Assembly: GCF_002770725.1 (NCBI RefSeq)
Contig: NZ_NQVN01000022.1
Span: forward strand, 1 to 64,000
Reading direction: 5' to 3'
From: Pleomorphomonas carboxyditropha
GTDB taxonomy: Bacteria; Pseudomonadota; Alphaproteobacteria; Rhizobiales; Pleomorphomonadaceae
DNA length: 64,000 nucleotides
Below are positions 43,269 through 50,823 of the stretch, in pieces. The notes beneath the pieces were generated by a model, which was not told the DNA's origin, searched no databases, and saw only the letters and a program-made list of their open reading frames with translations. The translations under genes and the position numbers were made by a program. The first letter of the stretch is position 1, and each line of letters opens with the position of its first letter.

Positions 43269-43557
43269 CGCGTATATTCCTCCTTACCGACAATAAGGTT
43301 TGAGCGTCGACATGTTCTACTGAAAGCAGATCAGGCACTCATAATTCTGCATGCCAATCGCCACTGCCAACCTTAACCGGGGAGACAATTAAGCAGCTGG
43401 GCATACCGCCTCAGCCCACCATCCATCCCTCAAGGTGAGAAGGATACATGCTGTAGCGACTTGAGAAGCAAGTTGAAACCACCGGCTACGTTTCTTACGT
43501 ATTTCTACCACTTGGTAGTAACCAATCTCCGGCTGTGCGGAAGCAGAAGCGACAAAT

Positions 43558-43711
43558 GTCACAAAATACTGCTTTTATGACATTTTCAGATTTCCCCGCC
43601 CTAACCTATTGGCACTACGCAGGAATTCTACTCAGGCACTTTTCGGTAGCGAAGTCGAGCATATGGAAACATCATAAAAGCTGAGCAATTACAGCATTTT
43701 GTGAGGTTTCC
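43558..43711. repeat. Direct repeat, right copy: palindrome plus recombinase 5' region
   Basis: GTCACAAAA-N6-TTTTATGAC (43558-43581) then the region identical to 36192-36269. Together the two copies bracket a 7.4-kb segment with the metal genes. Confidence 0.8.
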
Positions 43712-44281
43712 ATGCGCCAAGCCCGCGTCTTGACCGAACCGGAATTCAAACGGCTGCTGGCCGTCGTGGCACAGACCAAGCATGCCGAACGCAATCGGTT
43801 GGCTTTCATGTTGTCCCATCTCGCCGGACTACGCGTCGGCGAAATCGCCGGATTGCTGGTCGGCGATGTGCTGGAGGCCGAGGGTGCCATTCGACAGCGC
43901 ATGGTCGTCCGTGCCTCGATTGCCAAGGGCGGCCACGAGCGGGTGGTGTTCCTGAACGATCGGCTGCGGCATGAAATCGAGCGGTTTCGGCTTTCAGACC
44001 AGCGAAAGCGCAAACTAGACGACCCGTTGCTGATGACGCAGAAGCGCACGGCATTCTCGCCCAACACTCTCTGCCAGTTGATGAACCGCCTCTACGACGC
44101 TGCTGGCTTGGATGGCGCGACGTCCCATAGCGGTCGCCGTTGGTTCATCACCAAATTGGCAAACTCCGGCGTTGGTACGAAGGTCATCATGACGTTGGCC
44201 GGCCATAAGCACATGACCACAACGCAGAGGTATATCGATGTAAGGGAGGATATGATGCGAGCGGCCGTTGAGAATCTGTGA
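43712..44281 (+). CDS. Small tyrosine recombinase (catalytic domain only, FimB-like size)
   Basis: 189 aa. It lacks an N-terminal core-binding domain; the catalytic residues are all present: Arg in LAGLRVGEIAGL near 40, Lys in SIAKGGHERVVF, His/Arg in TSHSGRRWFITKL near 145, His in LAGHKHMTTTQ near 170 and Tyr in QRYIDV. It resembles short phase-variation recombinases in size and the XerC/D type in sequence. A truncated copy lies 7.4 kb to the left in the same orientation. Its target may be the palindrome found upstream of both copies. Confidence 0.9.
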   Translation: MRQARVLTEPEFKRLLAVVAQTKHAERNRLAFMLSHLAGLRVGEIAGLLVGDVLEAEGAIRQRMVVRASIAKGGHERVVFLNDRLRHEIERFRLSDQRKRKLDDPLLMTQKRTAFSPNTLCQLMNRLYDAAGLDGATSHSGRRWFITKLANSGVGTKVIMTLAGHKHMTTTQRYIDVREDMMRAAVENL

Positions 44282-44362
44282 AAGGGCCGGCGTATTCGCG
44301 ACCCGAGTTCACGCCAGGAGATGGACGAAACAACAGAATCCAGCGGATTCCGGCACTCTATG

Positions 44363-44381
44363 TTTTCCTCTTTGAGGAAAA
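44363..44381. promoter_or_regulatory. 19-bp palindrome TTTTCCTC-TTT-GAGGAAAA (site 1)
   Basis: Perfect 8+3+8 palindrome 55 bp upstream of the leader promoter. A near copy overlaps the ribosome site of the TGT-like gene (46691-46709), and a related palindrome is at 50440-50454. Possible operator of an island regulator. Confidence 0.5.
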
Positions 44382-44435
44382 TCGGTTCCATAAATGAGAA
44401 TTAACCATTTATTAAATATATATTATTCACTTCCA

Positions 44436-44465
44436 TTGACTCCGCAGAAATTTGTTGGATAAATT
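44436..44465 (+). promoter_or_regulatory. Sigma-70-type promoter of the structured leader
   Basis: TTGACT (44436-44441), 18-nt spacer, TAAATT (44460-44465), preceded by an AT-rich stretch (ATTTATTAAATATATATTAT) that could act as an UP element. Transcription would begin near 44472. Confidence 0.65.
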
Positions 44466-44471
44466 AATAGC

Positions 44472-44884
44472 TATTGCGGCCTCGACCAATGCCGTCGAGG
44501 TGTTACCCCTTCGGGAGTAACCAGTGAAAAGGAGCGGCTAGCTCCGAAACATCGCTACGTGTTGGAGCTTCGCCTCGGCGGAGTTCCATTGGGGTTCTTT
44601 CGCGGACGCGGTGAAGGAACTGGGCTTCGGCCACCCTCGTAGTGCAGGCAGGTGCGACCCGAGAGGGTCCGGTTCGAAAAGAATGGGTTTCATAGCCGAG
44701 CGTCGGCTAACTGAAATTCGTCCCGGCGGGGCTATCGGTAACGATAGGAACTGGCAGTCTGGAGGCGGCACCGACACGAGACCGTTCTGCAATACGGCTC
44801 ACCAACACCCGGGAATTCCGGGGGGTGAGCCGCTATGCCTGAAGGAAAGAACGGCGCGGCTCACCTCAGTACGAGGTGTAAATC
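44472..44884 (+). ncRNA. Structured 5' leader with riboswitch-like switching stems
   Basis: A ~410-nt GC-rich leader of the 44885 gene. Hairpins seen in order: CCTCGAC/GTCGAGG (44480-44500), GTTAC...UUCG...GTAAC (44502-44521), GGAGC/GCTCC (44531-44545), a 10-bp stem at 44564-44587, GGC-UUCG-GCC near 44614, GACCC-GAGA-GGGTC (44656-44669), TAGCCGA/TCGGCTA (44693-44709) and CTATCG-GTAA-CGATAG (44732-44747). The 3' part can switch. GGTGAGCC (44824) can pair with GGCTCACC upstream (44796-44803) or downstream (44858-44865). The downstream copy shares CACC with CACCTC (44862-44867), which can pair with the ribosome site GAGGTG (44873-44878). The class is not recognised. Confidence 0.75.
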
Positions 44885-46648
44885 ATGGTAATAGCCGTCT
44901 CTGCCAATTTGGCACCAGCCCCAACCAGCACAGACACGAACGACCTTGGACTCGCGTTCAAGGGCGTCCCTGCGTTCGGCAAGAGCCTGAACGCCAGTCA
45001 AGCCATTATCTGGCGTCAAAAGACTCAGGAATGCGCCGGCACAGCTACAGACTTCGCAGCGAAGAAGCGAGTTGCCGTTCGCCAGCTTGTCGCCATGGTG
45101 GTCATGGACGCACAGCTCGCTCCGGCAGGCTTCTTTGAGGGTGAACTCAAAAACGCGGGGCTAGGTATCCCTCGCTCCAAAAATCCTCTCGCGGCAGCAT
45201 TCGCCTACCATCTCAAGCTAGACGTAGCGAACGCCGACAAGAAGAAAAAGGCCGACGACTCGAAGGCGCTCAACCGCTATGCCTCGGCGGGGGTACGATT
45301 GCTTGAACTGGCCCGCAATGCGATGCCGGCTCAGGATGGTGGAATCGACATCACCTACGACAGCGCTGGGGTGACGATGTTGATGGACATCATCGAGAGC
45401 GAAGGTGGCGTCAACAAGATGGCGCTGGACTCTGCCGCGGACAGTTCCGAGCACGCCGAGGTCATTCCTCTGTCATCCGACGCCCACACCATTCGGCAGT
45501 CAGCAATGGCGAAATCTCTGCTGGGTGGGGCGCAGGGAGGAGGAAGCGGCAGTCTCATCTTTGCCCTCGCGCTCCAATCAGGCGGCGAAGAGCCAAAGAT
45601 CGCCCGAACTCTTGATTTGCCTCCAGAGGCCATGCCGCTCGTCTACTCCGCACTGGATCTGGCTGACGAGCGCATCAAGCTTCTTGCCGAACTCTTTGAA
45701 GTCGGTGAGGCGCTCGTCGAGGAAAAAACCAACATCCTGGTCAACCACGAAGACGACCCGAATGACTCAGCGTCACCTCGTCGCTTGGCATCACGCCAGT
45801 TCGTGTTCCATCCCGATGGGAAGATGACGATCTCCCCTATCCTCAATCAGAGCGGCGTCATCATCAAGGTCGCGCCCTCGGTTGATTTATTGGGCGAGCC
45901 GATCCAGGGGCATGTGCGTTTTCAGACCTATGGTCGACGTCGAGCTGCGGCTAACATCAAGGACAGGAAGCGGCGCGATGCGTTCGACCTCGAGGTCACC
46001 GGCCCTGGCGACACGGAAGGGATCAAGCGGATCAAGCTGACGACATCGGTGGCGAAGGACGAGCAAGACAGGGTCGCGGATGTCGGCATGCTCATCGAGC
46101 AGGTGAGGTCGCGGACTAACAACTTTCCGACCATAGTCAGCGACTCATTCAGGCCAACCATCCAGACTGGCAATCTGCAGGGCCTCATCGACAAGATGGT
46201 AGAGATCGTTCCGACCGTGAAGAAATTCCGCAAGGACGGCGCTCCGGTGCAGTTGACGCTAGCGGCGCAAAGCTTGTCGATTGCATGCCACAAGAAGATT
46301 GTATCCGTGCCCGCGCTGTCTGCCCCGGTATGCGGTACAGTAAATGTTCATCCTGACGACTTTGTTGCCGTCACCGAAGCGCTAGCTCAACTCCCACTTA
46401 AGGGAACGATCAGTGCATCCATGGATGAGCATATGGTGGTGTTCCGGTTCGCGACGGCGCTTGCGAGCTACGAAGTTCATCTACCCTCGGTCTCTGACAA
46501 GCTTCAACGGTCCAACCGCCATATCGTCAAGATGTCGCCCGTGACATGGCCACGCATCGGCGAGCCATTGGCGAACGACGGCCGGCCGAACGACGAGTTG
46601 CCGAGCGACTCCACGCAGGCGAGCAACGACGAGTTGCCGAACGTCTGA
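44885..46648 (+). CDS. Unrecognised 587-aa island protein, paralogue of 50824-52563
   Basis: 587 aa, soluble, no transmembrane segments. I do not recognise a named family. It shares a layout with the 579-aa protein at 50824: a helical N-terminal half (AGLGIPRSKNPLAAAFAYHL against LGIGSANIKSKFRTAMAVV; GVTMLMDIIESEGGV against GIDKLSQVLKANGGV), SRQFV at 303-307, and a C-terminal beta-rich region (VFRFATALASYEVHLPS against VSFETSLATYELYAPV) that loosely resembles sliding-clamp folds. The C-terminus has a repeated NDELP. The ATG at 44885 is 7 nt after GAGGTG, which the leader can sequester. The next gene is the TGT-like enzyme. Confidence 0.75.
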   Translation: MVIAVSANLAPAPTSTDTNDLGLAFKGVPAFGKSLNASQAIIWRQKTQECAGTATDFAAKKRVAVRQLVAMVVMDAQLAPAGFFEGELKNAGLGIPRSKNPLAAAFAYHLKLDVANADKKKKADDSKALNRYASAGVRLLELARNAMPAQDGGIDITYDSAGVTMLMDIIESEGGVNKMALDSAADSSEHAEVIPLSSDAHTIRQSAMAKSLLGGAQGGGSGSLIFALALQSGGEEPKIARTLDLPPEAMPLVYSALDLADERIKLLAELFEVGEALVEEKTNILVNHEDDPNDSASPRRLASRQFVFHPDGKMTISPILNQSGVIIKVAPSVDLLGEPIQGHVRFQTYGRRRAAANIKDRKRRDAFDLEVTGPGDTEGIKRIKLTTSVAKDEQDRVADVGMLIEQVRSRTNNFPTIVSDSFRPTIQTGNLQGLIDKMVEIVPTVKKFRKDGAPVQLTLAAQSLSIACHKKIVSVPALSAPVCGTVNVHPDDFVAVTEALAQLPLKGTISASMDEHMVVFRFATALASYEVHLPSVSDKLQRSNRHIVKMSPVTWPRIGEPLANDGRPNDELPSDSTQASNDELPNV

Positions 46649-46656
46649 CCGTGACA

Positions 46657-46690
46657 GGCCGGGAACCCAGTTTCCCGGCCACCCCCTTAT
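46657..46690 (+). terminator. Intergenic stem-loop (terminator or attenuator)
   Basis: GGCCGGGAA/TTCCCGGCC forms a 9-bp stem (46657-46680), followed by ACCCCCTTATTTTT. It sits between the 587-aa and TGT-like genes and may reduce read-through. Confidence 0.6.
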
Positions 46691-46709
46691 TTTTCCTCAA
46701 AGAGGAACG
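46691..46709. promoter_or_regulatory. Palindrome TTCCTC-AAA-GAGGAA overlapping the ribosome site (site 2)
   Basis: The right arm GAGGAA is also the Shine-Dalgarno of the gene at 46714, so this could act as a DNA operator or as an RNA hairpin hiding the ribosome site. Similar to site 1 at 44363. Confidence 0.5.
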
Positions 46710-46713
46710 CTCC

Positions 46714-47982
46714 ATGATAAATTTTGCGTCTCTATGGGCTGACTATGCCCTTTATCTTCCTGCGCTGAGCAATGGCTATTCTGTCTTCGCCGCACAGCGG
46801 TCCAACGCGCAAATAAAAGCTCGGCTGCCATCTGGCGTTCGACCAACCGACTTCAACTTCCTGAGCGCTAGGTCCAAGCTCTATCATTGGCCCAACGCCC
46901 TCTATTCGGCCGCGCTTGGCTTTGAAGATGCACGGCCGGACATCGTCAAAACGCGGGACCGCCAGAACACGTTTGCCATGGCAGATAGCGGCGGCTTCTC
47001 ACTGATCAGCGGGGCGGTCAAATACTCTGAAGCCTCGTTTCGCGCAAAAGTGCTGCAGTGGCAGGAAGCTCACTTCGACGTGGGTCTCATCCTCGATGTG
47101 CCGACGCGTGCGCTCAGCGTCCATGCAAGCGGCGTTAAGTCCTTCGCTGAGTGTCTCAACCGAACCATCGACAATCTCAAGTTCGCCGAGAACAATCGCA
47201 GCGCTTCCAGTCTGCGCCTCCTGTCGGTCTATCAAGGACGAGACCACAAGGAGGCCGAGTATTGGAGAGAGCAGATCGCGCCATATCCTCTTGAGGGCTT
47301 AGCGATCGCCGGACACACGCGTCTCGATATGTGGTTCTGGGCAGAGCAGTTTTTGAAGATGCTCGACGCAGGCACGTTTGACCGCGTGACACATATTCAT
47401 TTTCTGGGAACTAGCCGTCCAGCCTTCGCAGTCTTGGCCACGGCCTTGCAGCGAGCATTGAGACGGCATGTAAATGACAAAATCACGGTCAGCTTCGATA
47501 GTTCGCGAAGCTTCAGCATCGTCCAGCGTTATGGGCAGATCACAACGGGGCTGGATGTGAAAGGAGGCGAGTTCCGATTACTCTCTCATACGCTTCCACA
47601 ACATGGTGGCGATTTCCACCCTCACTCACCGTTTCCGTTTTCCAGCCCGCTTGGCGATGGTTGCAGGACGGGAGACTTCATGTCTGGACGCAACCCCGCC
47701 GATCCCGCAGCCGACACTCTCGGCAAGCTGATGCTCACCAATCACTCCGTTTATGCGGAGCTGTCGGGGATTTTACAGGCCAATCGCTTGGTCGATATGG
47801 CGCAGAACGACAAAAATACCTCGGTGCCATGGGGAATTTGGAAAAGCGTTGAAGCGTTGGACAAAGTCTTCTCTGGCAGCGATGTGGCAAACGGTCTCAA
47901 GGCGCTGCGAACACATGGACGAAAATTAAACGTCGATGTATCCGGCGAGAACGAGCGTTCTGAGGAAGGAGGCGAGACGTAG
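46714..47982 (+). CDS. tRNA-guanine-transglycosylase-like enzyme (DpdA-like)
   Basis: 422 aa. The order of TGT active-site elements is visible: Asp91 in MADSGGFSLISG (TGT: DSGGF/YQ), Asp128 in LILDVPT, Gln174 in SVYQGRDHKEAEYW (TGT: VQGG), EGLAIAG at 194-200 (TGT: GYAVGGL), the nucleophile-type Asp262 in FDSSRSFS (TGT: FDCVLPTR) and His344 in MLTNHSVY (TGT: LTWHNLH). The CxC-x2-C zinc cluster is missing; a single Cys317 remains. TGT-family enzymes exchange guanine for 7-deazaguanines in tRNA, and DpdA relatives do so in DNA. No other dpd or queuosine genes are nearby. This assignment is from motifs only. Confidence 0.68.
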   Translation: MINFASLWADYALYLPALSNGYSVFAAQRSNAQIKARLPSGVRPTDFNFLSARSKLYHWPNALYSAALGFEDARPDIVKTRDRQNTFAMADSGGFSLISGAVKYSEASFRAKVLQWQEAHFDVGLILDVPTRALSVHASGVKSFAECLNRTIDNLKFAENNRSASSLRLLSVYQGRDHKEAEYWREQIAPYPLEGLAIAGHTRLDMWFWAEQFLKMLDAGTFDRVTHIHFLGTSRPAFAVLATALQRALRRHVNDKITVSFDSSRSFSIVQRYGQITTGLDVKGGEFRLLSHTLPQHGGDFHPHSPFPFSSPLGDGCRTGDFMSGRNPADPAADTLGKLMLTNHSVYAELSGILQANRLVDMAQNDKNTSVPWGIWKSVEALDKVFSGSDVANGLKALRTHGRKLNVDVSGENERSEEGGET

Positions 47983-48258
47983 AAGTTTAGCATCTTATTT
48001 CAAATGTTAATTTCCATATCAAAAAATTGATATCTTGGTCTTGTATCTATATCATATTGTATTTGTGAATTTTTATATCCCGTCTTTCTTCTTATGTTCC
48101 TAGAACTATGAGAATTTAATATCTTGTAATTCTATTATTTTCATTCACAAATATCCCATTGTCAGGTCTCGCACCTGTTCTGTGGATTATCAGAAATACC
48201 TGCTCGGATTTTCCTGGCCGCGAGATTCGCAAGCCTGATAGCCGAGCAGGATCAGCGA
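47983..48258. other. AT-rich intergenic region
   Basis: About 275 bp between two genes that end toward it, with several T-rich runs. It includes the 9-bp inverted repeat at 48199-48250. There is no supportable gene. Confidence 0.4.
48199..48250. repeat. Inverted repeat CCTGCTCGG / CCGAGCAGG beside the Rep-like gene
   Basis: A 9-bp perfect stem with a 34-nt loop, just past the stop of the HUH-like gene. It may be its terminator or a nick-site hairpin. Confidence 0.45.
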
Positions 48259-48747
48259 TTACTTGCCGACGAAGTCCTTGAACAAGATGACCTGTTTCAG
48301 ATCGTCGTGTTCCCAATTCTCAAATTCCTTAGTGGCGTAGCGCGCTGGGCTCTTTTCGCCTTGGCGCTGCACCGTCACCTCACCACCCGGACAAACCTCA
48401 CGCCAAACTGAGTGACATATGTTCTGCAACTCTGCCTCGGATCTGCTGCCGGCGAAGTTCACCAAGGCGTGGCCGTGGATATGGCTGGTAATCTGCTCCA
48501 AGAACATGATGCCCTGCGTCCGCTCGTCCCATGCCTTCCTATAGTAGCTGCGACCCAAAAGGCTGCGGTCGAGGCGCTTATGGAACTCCCGGATCAGATT
48601 GTGGAAGTCCGAGACCGGCAGGCAAACACTGCTGGCTAGCGTCAGGAAGTGACCGTCGAACTGCCTTGCGTATTCAACGTAAACTGGCCGCATGGTTCGA
48701 TTGTAAAACTGCGCCGCCTGCATTTCTTTATATTCATTTACATCCAT
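48259..48747 (-). CDS. Small HUH-endonuclease/Rep-like protein
   Basis: 162 aa. A hydrophobic-HxH motif occurs at 88-94 (SHIHGHA), after MFLEQIT, and a Tyr-x2-Lys element at 137-140 (SPARYATKEFEN), the order and spacing expected of single-Tyr HUH nickases that start rolling-circle replication or transposition. Cys residues follow the HUH motif. It is shorter than most Rep proteins. The ATG at 48747 has only a weak ribosome site; a TTG four codons upstream is possible. Nothing else in the island looks like a replicon. Confidence 0.55.
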   Translation of the reverse strand: MDVNEYKEMQAAQFYNRTMRPVYVEYARQFDGHFLTLASSVCLPVSDFHNLIREFHKRLDRSLLGRSYYRKAWDERTQGIMFLEQITSHIHGHALVNFAGSRSEAELQNICHSVWREVCPGGEVTVQRQGEKSPARYATKEFENWEHDDLKQVILFKDFVGK

Positions 48748-48834
48748 GTATAAAACCAATCCAAAATATAAATAAACGTGCAGCAGCGCCCATTGCGTTA
48801 CTGCTAAAGCTATTTATCTTTGGAGGCTTGGAAT

Positions 48835-49230
48835 ATGAATAAGGAGATCAAACTGCTGGAAGACGTTTATAAGCAGCTTCGTGTTGCTGAGCTTGTTAGA
48901 TCGAAGGGCGAATTTTCCAAAAAGTTCTTGGGAAAATCAAAAAGCTACCTGACATCAATGGCAGCTCGACAGCGCCACATCTCCAGCGATGTGATGGTGG
49001 ATTTAAGCGAGGCGATCATCGCCGAGATCAGAGCCAAGAGAGATGACCGCTACGTGGCCGATCGCATTGCGTTGCGTCACGCCATGATCGCGGTGAACGG
49101 ATATCTAGCAGAGCAGACCATACCTCCCTGCTTGAAGAAAAGCGCACCATCTTTGCCAGCCCAAATCCAACCCGCGCCATTTCCAAAAATCAGCTGGATG
49201 AACTCATTAATCGGCATTTGGCAAGTGTGA
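48835..49230 (+). CDS. Small island protein, DUF6626-like
   Basis: 131 aa. The first 70 residues (LLEDVYKQLRVAELVRSKGE, then FSKKFLGKSKSYLTSMAARQ) form a helical segment resembling a helix-turn-helix, as in small rhizobial proteins annotated DUF6626; that match is from memory and only moderately sure. The tail is Pro-rich (PPCLKKSAPSLPAQIQPAPF). GGAGG lies 12 nt before the ATG. It is divergent from the HUH-like gene with an 87-bp gap, so it may regulate that gene. Confidence 0.6.
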   Translation: MNKEIKLLEDVYKQLRVAELVRSKGEFSKKFLGKSKSYLTSMAARQRHISSDVMVDLSEAIIAEIRAKRDDRYVADRIALRHAMIAVNGYLAEQTIPPCLKKSAPSLPAQIQPAPFPKISWMNSLIGIWQV

Positions 49231-49422
49231 GACTGAGGCGGAGAACCCAATCAATAGAATGCAGCTCGTTGGCATGAAGGCTGACAGGTCAAGGCTTCCC
49301 TATGATCTCGGAGGCTTTCTCAGTGAGAATGAACAGCACGCCTGATGCGAGACCGAGTTTTCTGCATGGCTATTCGCGCCGATGCAGGCCCTCCCCATCT
49401 TCTGAGAAGACGCAGCGCGACT

Positions 49423-49692
49423 CTATGACCGCTTTTCCTTTGGCTTTCGACCTGCCGGCACCTGCATAAGTTTCTCTCCATCAACCGGCTCAAGCAGCAG
49501 CTCCGATACATGAGCGCCGAGAGTATTGGCGATCTTTTCAAGGATGCCGATAGACGGGTTTTCCTTCATGCGCTCAAGCCGACTGACATAGGTACGATCA
49601 ACGCCAGCTTCGTTGGCCAGACGCTCCTGTGAGATGCCCTTTTCGCCCCTTAGGCGGCGCATATTCCAGGAGATGAGTTCACGGCCATTCAT
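49423..49692 (-). CDS. XRE-family transcriptional regulator
   Basis: 89 aa, nearly all a single Cro/C1 helix-turn-helix (NMRRLRGEKGISQERLANEA, then GVDRTYVSRLERMKENPSIG) with a short basic tail. The ATG at 49692 begins the domain. It lies 13 bp downstream of a second XRE gene, so the two are probably co-transcribed and might bind the TTCCTC-type palindromes of the island. Confidence 0.88.
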   Translation of the reverse strand: MNGRELISWNMRRLRGEKGISQERLANEAGVDRTYVSRLERMKENPSIGILEKIANTLGAHVSELLLEPVDGEKLMQVPAGRKPKEKRS

Positions 49693-49705
49693 GAGCGCAA
49701 AGGCA

Positions 49706-49999
49706 TCACAAATCGTCGGCGATATCCACGGACACTGGTCCCATGATTTGATCCTCGCCGGCATCAAACAGATCTATCAACCGGACCTTTAGAACGCTTG
49801 CCAAACCGTCCAACAGATCGATGGCTGGATCATGCTGCCCACCTTCGATCGCAAACAGCACGATCGTTGGAATGCCTGATCGCTGAGCCAACTGCTCGAC
49901 GGTTAATCCCCTTCGATTCCGCCACCGGGCAACTCCCCTAGCGGCCTCCGCAACAGCGCTGCGCTTGCCCTGCTGCTGCCCCATGCCCTCTGAACTCAT
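49706..49999 (-). CDS. XRE-family transcriptional regulator
   Basis: 97 aa. Helix-turn-helix in ARWRNRRGLTVEQLAQRSGI, then PTIVLFAIEGGQHDPAID, near residues 25-65, then a short acidic C-terminus. Its spacing with 49423-49692 suggests a pair working together. The start is either ATG at 49999 or GTG at 50011. Confidence 0.82.
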   Translation of the reverse strand: MSSEGMGQQQGKRSAVAEAARGVARWRNRRGLTVEQLAQRSGIPTIVLFAIEGGQHDPAIDLLDGLASVLKVRLIDLFDAGEDQIMGPVSVDIADDL

Positions 50000-50099
50000 A
50001 GGCCTGTACACACACTTAACAGTTCATTAATATGAGGACAGTACGCCTCAGAATCACTCCCGTGAAGAGCCGGCCAGCAGCTTTTTGGGAAGGGATCGC

Positions 50100-50390
50100 A
50101 TGTCCAGCATTTCGCTTTCGAAACCTCAGCGCGTGACAGCAGCAGCGCACAGGAAGGAAGCCTCGGCCCGACAATGCGACCCGACGAGCACGGTGGCGAG
50201 TGGCGTTCAGGATCGCCCGGCAACGGGAAACGGCAAGATCGGTCCCTCGTTATTCTGGAAGGTCATTATTTGTCTGGCGGCGACCTCGCTTGTCGGCAAC
50301 GCCATCGGCATGACCGAGTTTGGCGCCAGTTGGTTTACCGCCTATTGGGATACCCTCGCCTACTGGTGCAGCAGCGGATATTGCCGGTAG
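50100..50390 (+). CDS. Small single-pass membrane protein, unknown function
   Basis: 96 aa. A 45-residue basic/polar N-terminus precedes one hydrophobic helix (FWKVIICLAATSLVGNAIGM) and a short Trp/Tyr-rich tail. No family is recognised. The start at 50100 or 50085 is not settled by a ribosome site. It is divergent from the XRE pair. Confidence 0.5.
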   Translation: MSSISLSKPQRVTAAAHRKEASARQCDPTSTVASGVQDRPATGNGKIGPSLFWKVIICLAATSLVGNAIGMTEFGASWFTAYWDTLAYWCSSGYCR

Positions 50391-50823
50391 GTTCAAGTCC
50401 GCGCCGAGCCCGTCCGAGATATTCCGACGTATCGGCACTTTCTCTTAAAGAGAAGACGGTTCTCCCCGCGCAAAACTGTGACTTTTTCTTTCGGCACCCT
50501 TTGTAACCTGAGGCTTATTTCGCGAGCGCAGCAGCCAATCAATTTGTAATGATCATCTCGCTGACTTGTTAACCAACATCTTTGTTCCGGGATTGACTTG
50601 TAAAAAATCACTCTTGATTTGCTTGACAGATAGAAAAACTGTGAGACTATCCGCCTCGCCCAGCAATATCCGAAGCAAATTGCGCAGTTTTCAACGAATA
50701 CTTCTGGGTCGGGCCGTATAGGCCCAGGGCAAACGCCCAATCACCATAAGCAACATACGTTGTTTGCTGCCAGACCATCCTGGTTTGGCGGTCTTATCAA
50801 TACGCTCAAAACAGGAGTTTCCT
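50391..50823 (+). promoter_or_regulatory. Leader and promoter region of the second paralogue
   Basis: 433 bp without a gene. It holds the palindrome TTCTCTT-A-AAGAGAA (50440-50454), a TTGACA (50623-50628) with GACTAT 16 nt on as a candidate promoter, and tandem hairpins GGGCC/GGCCC and GGGC/GCCC at about 50710-50740. AGGAG precedes the ATG. The leader would be about 170 nt. Confidence 0.5.

Noticed and set aside
44667-44680. T-arm-like GGTTCGAA suggesting a tRNA-like element
   Set aside because: No acceptor, D-arm or anticodon arm fits around it.
44873-44880. Resemblance of CTCAGTACGAGG in the leader to the sarcin-ricin loop of 23S rRNA
   Set aside because: Only AGTACGAG matches; the flanking GAGAGGA part is missing and no other rRNA-like sequence is near.
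44652-44884. Group II intron starting GTGCG with a domain-V-like hairpin near the end
   Set aside because: The terminal hairpin lacks the two-base bulge and GNRA tetraloop layout of domain V, no reverse transcriptase is present, and the stem is better explained by the switching pairings.
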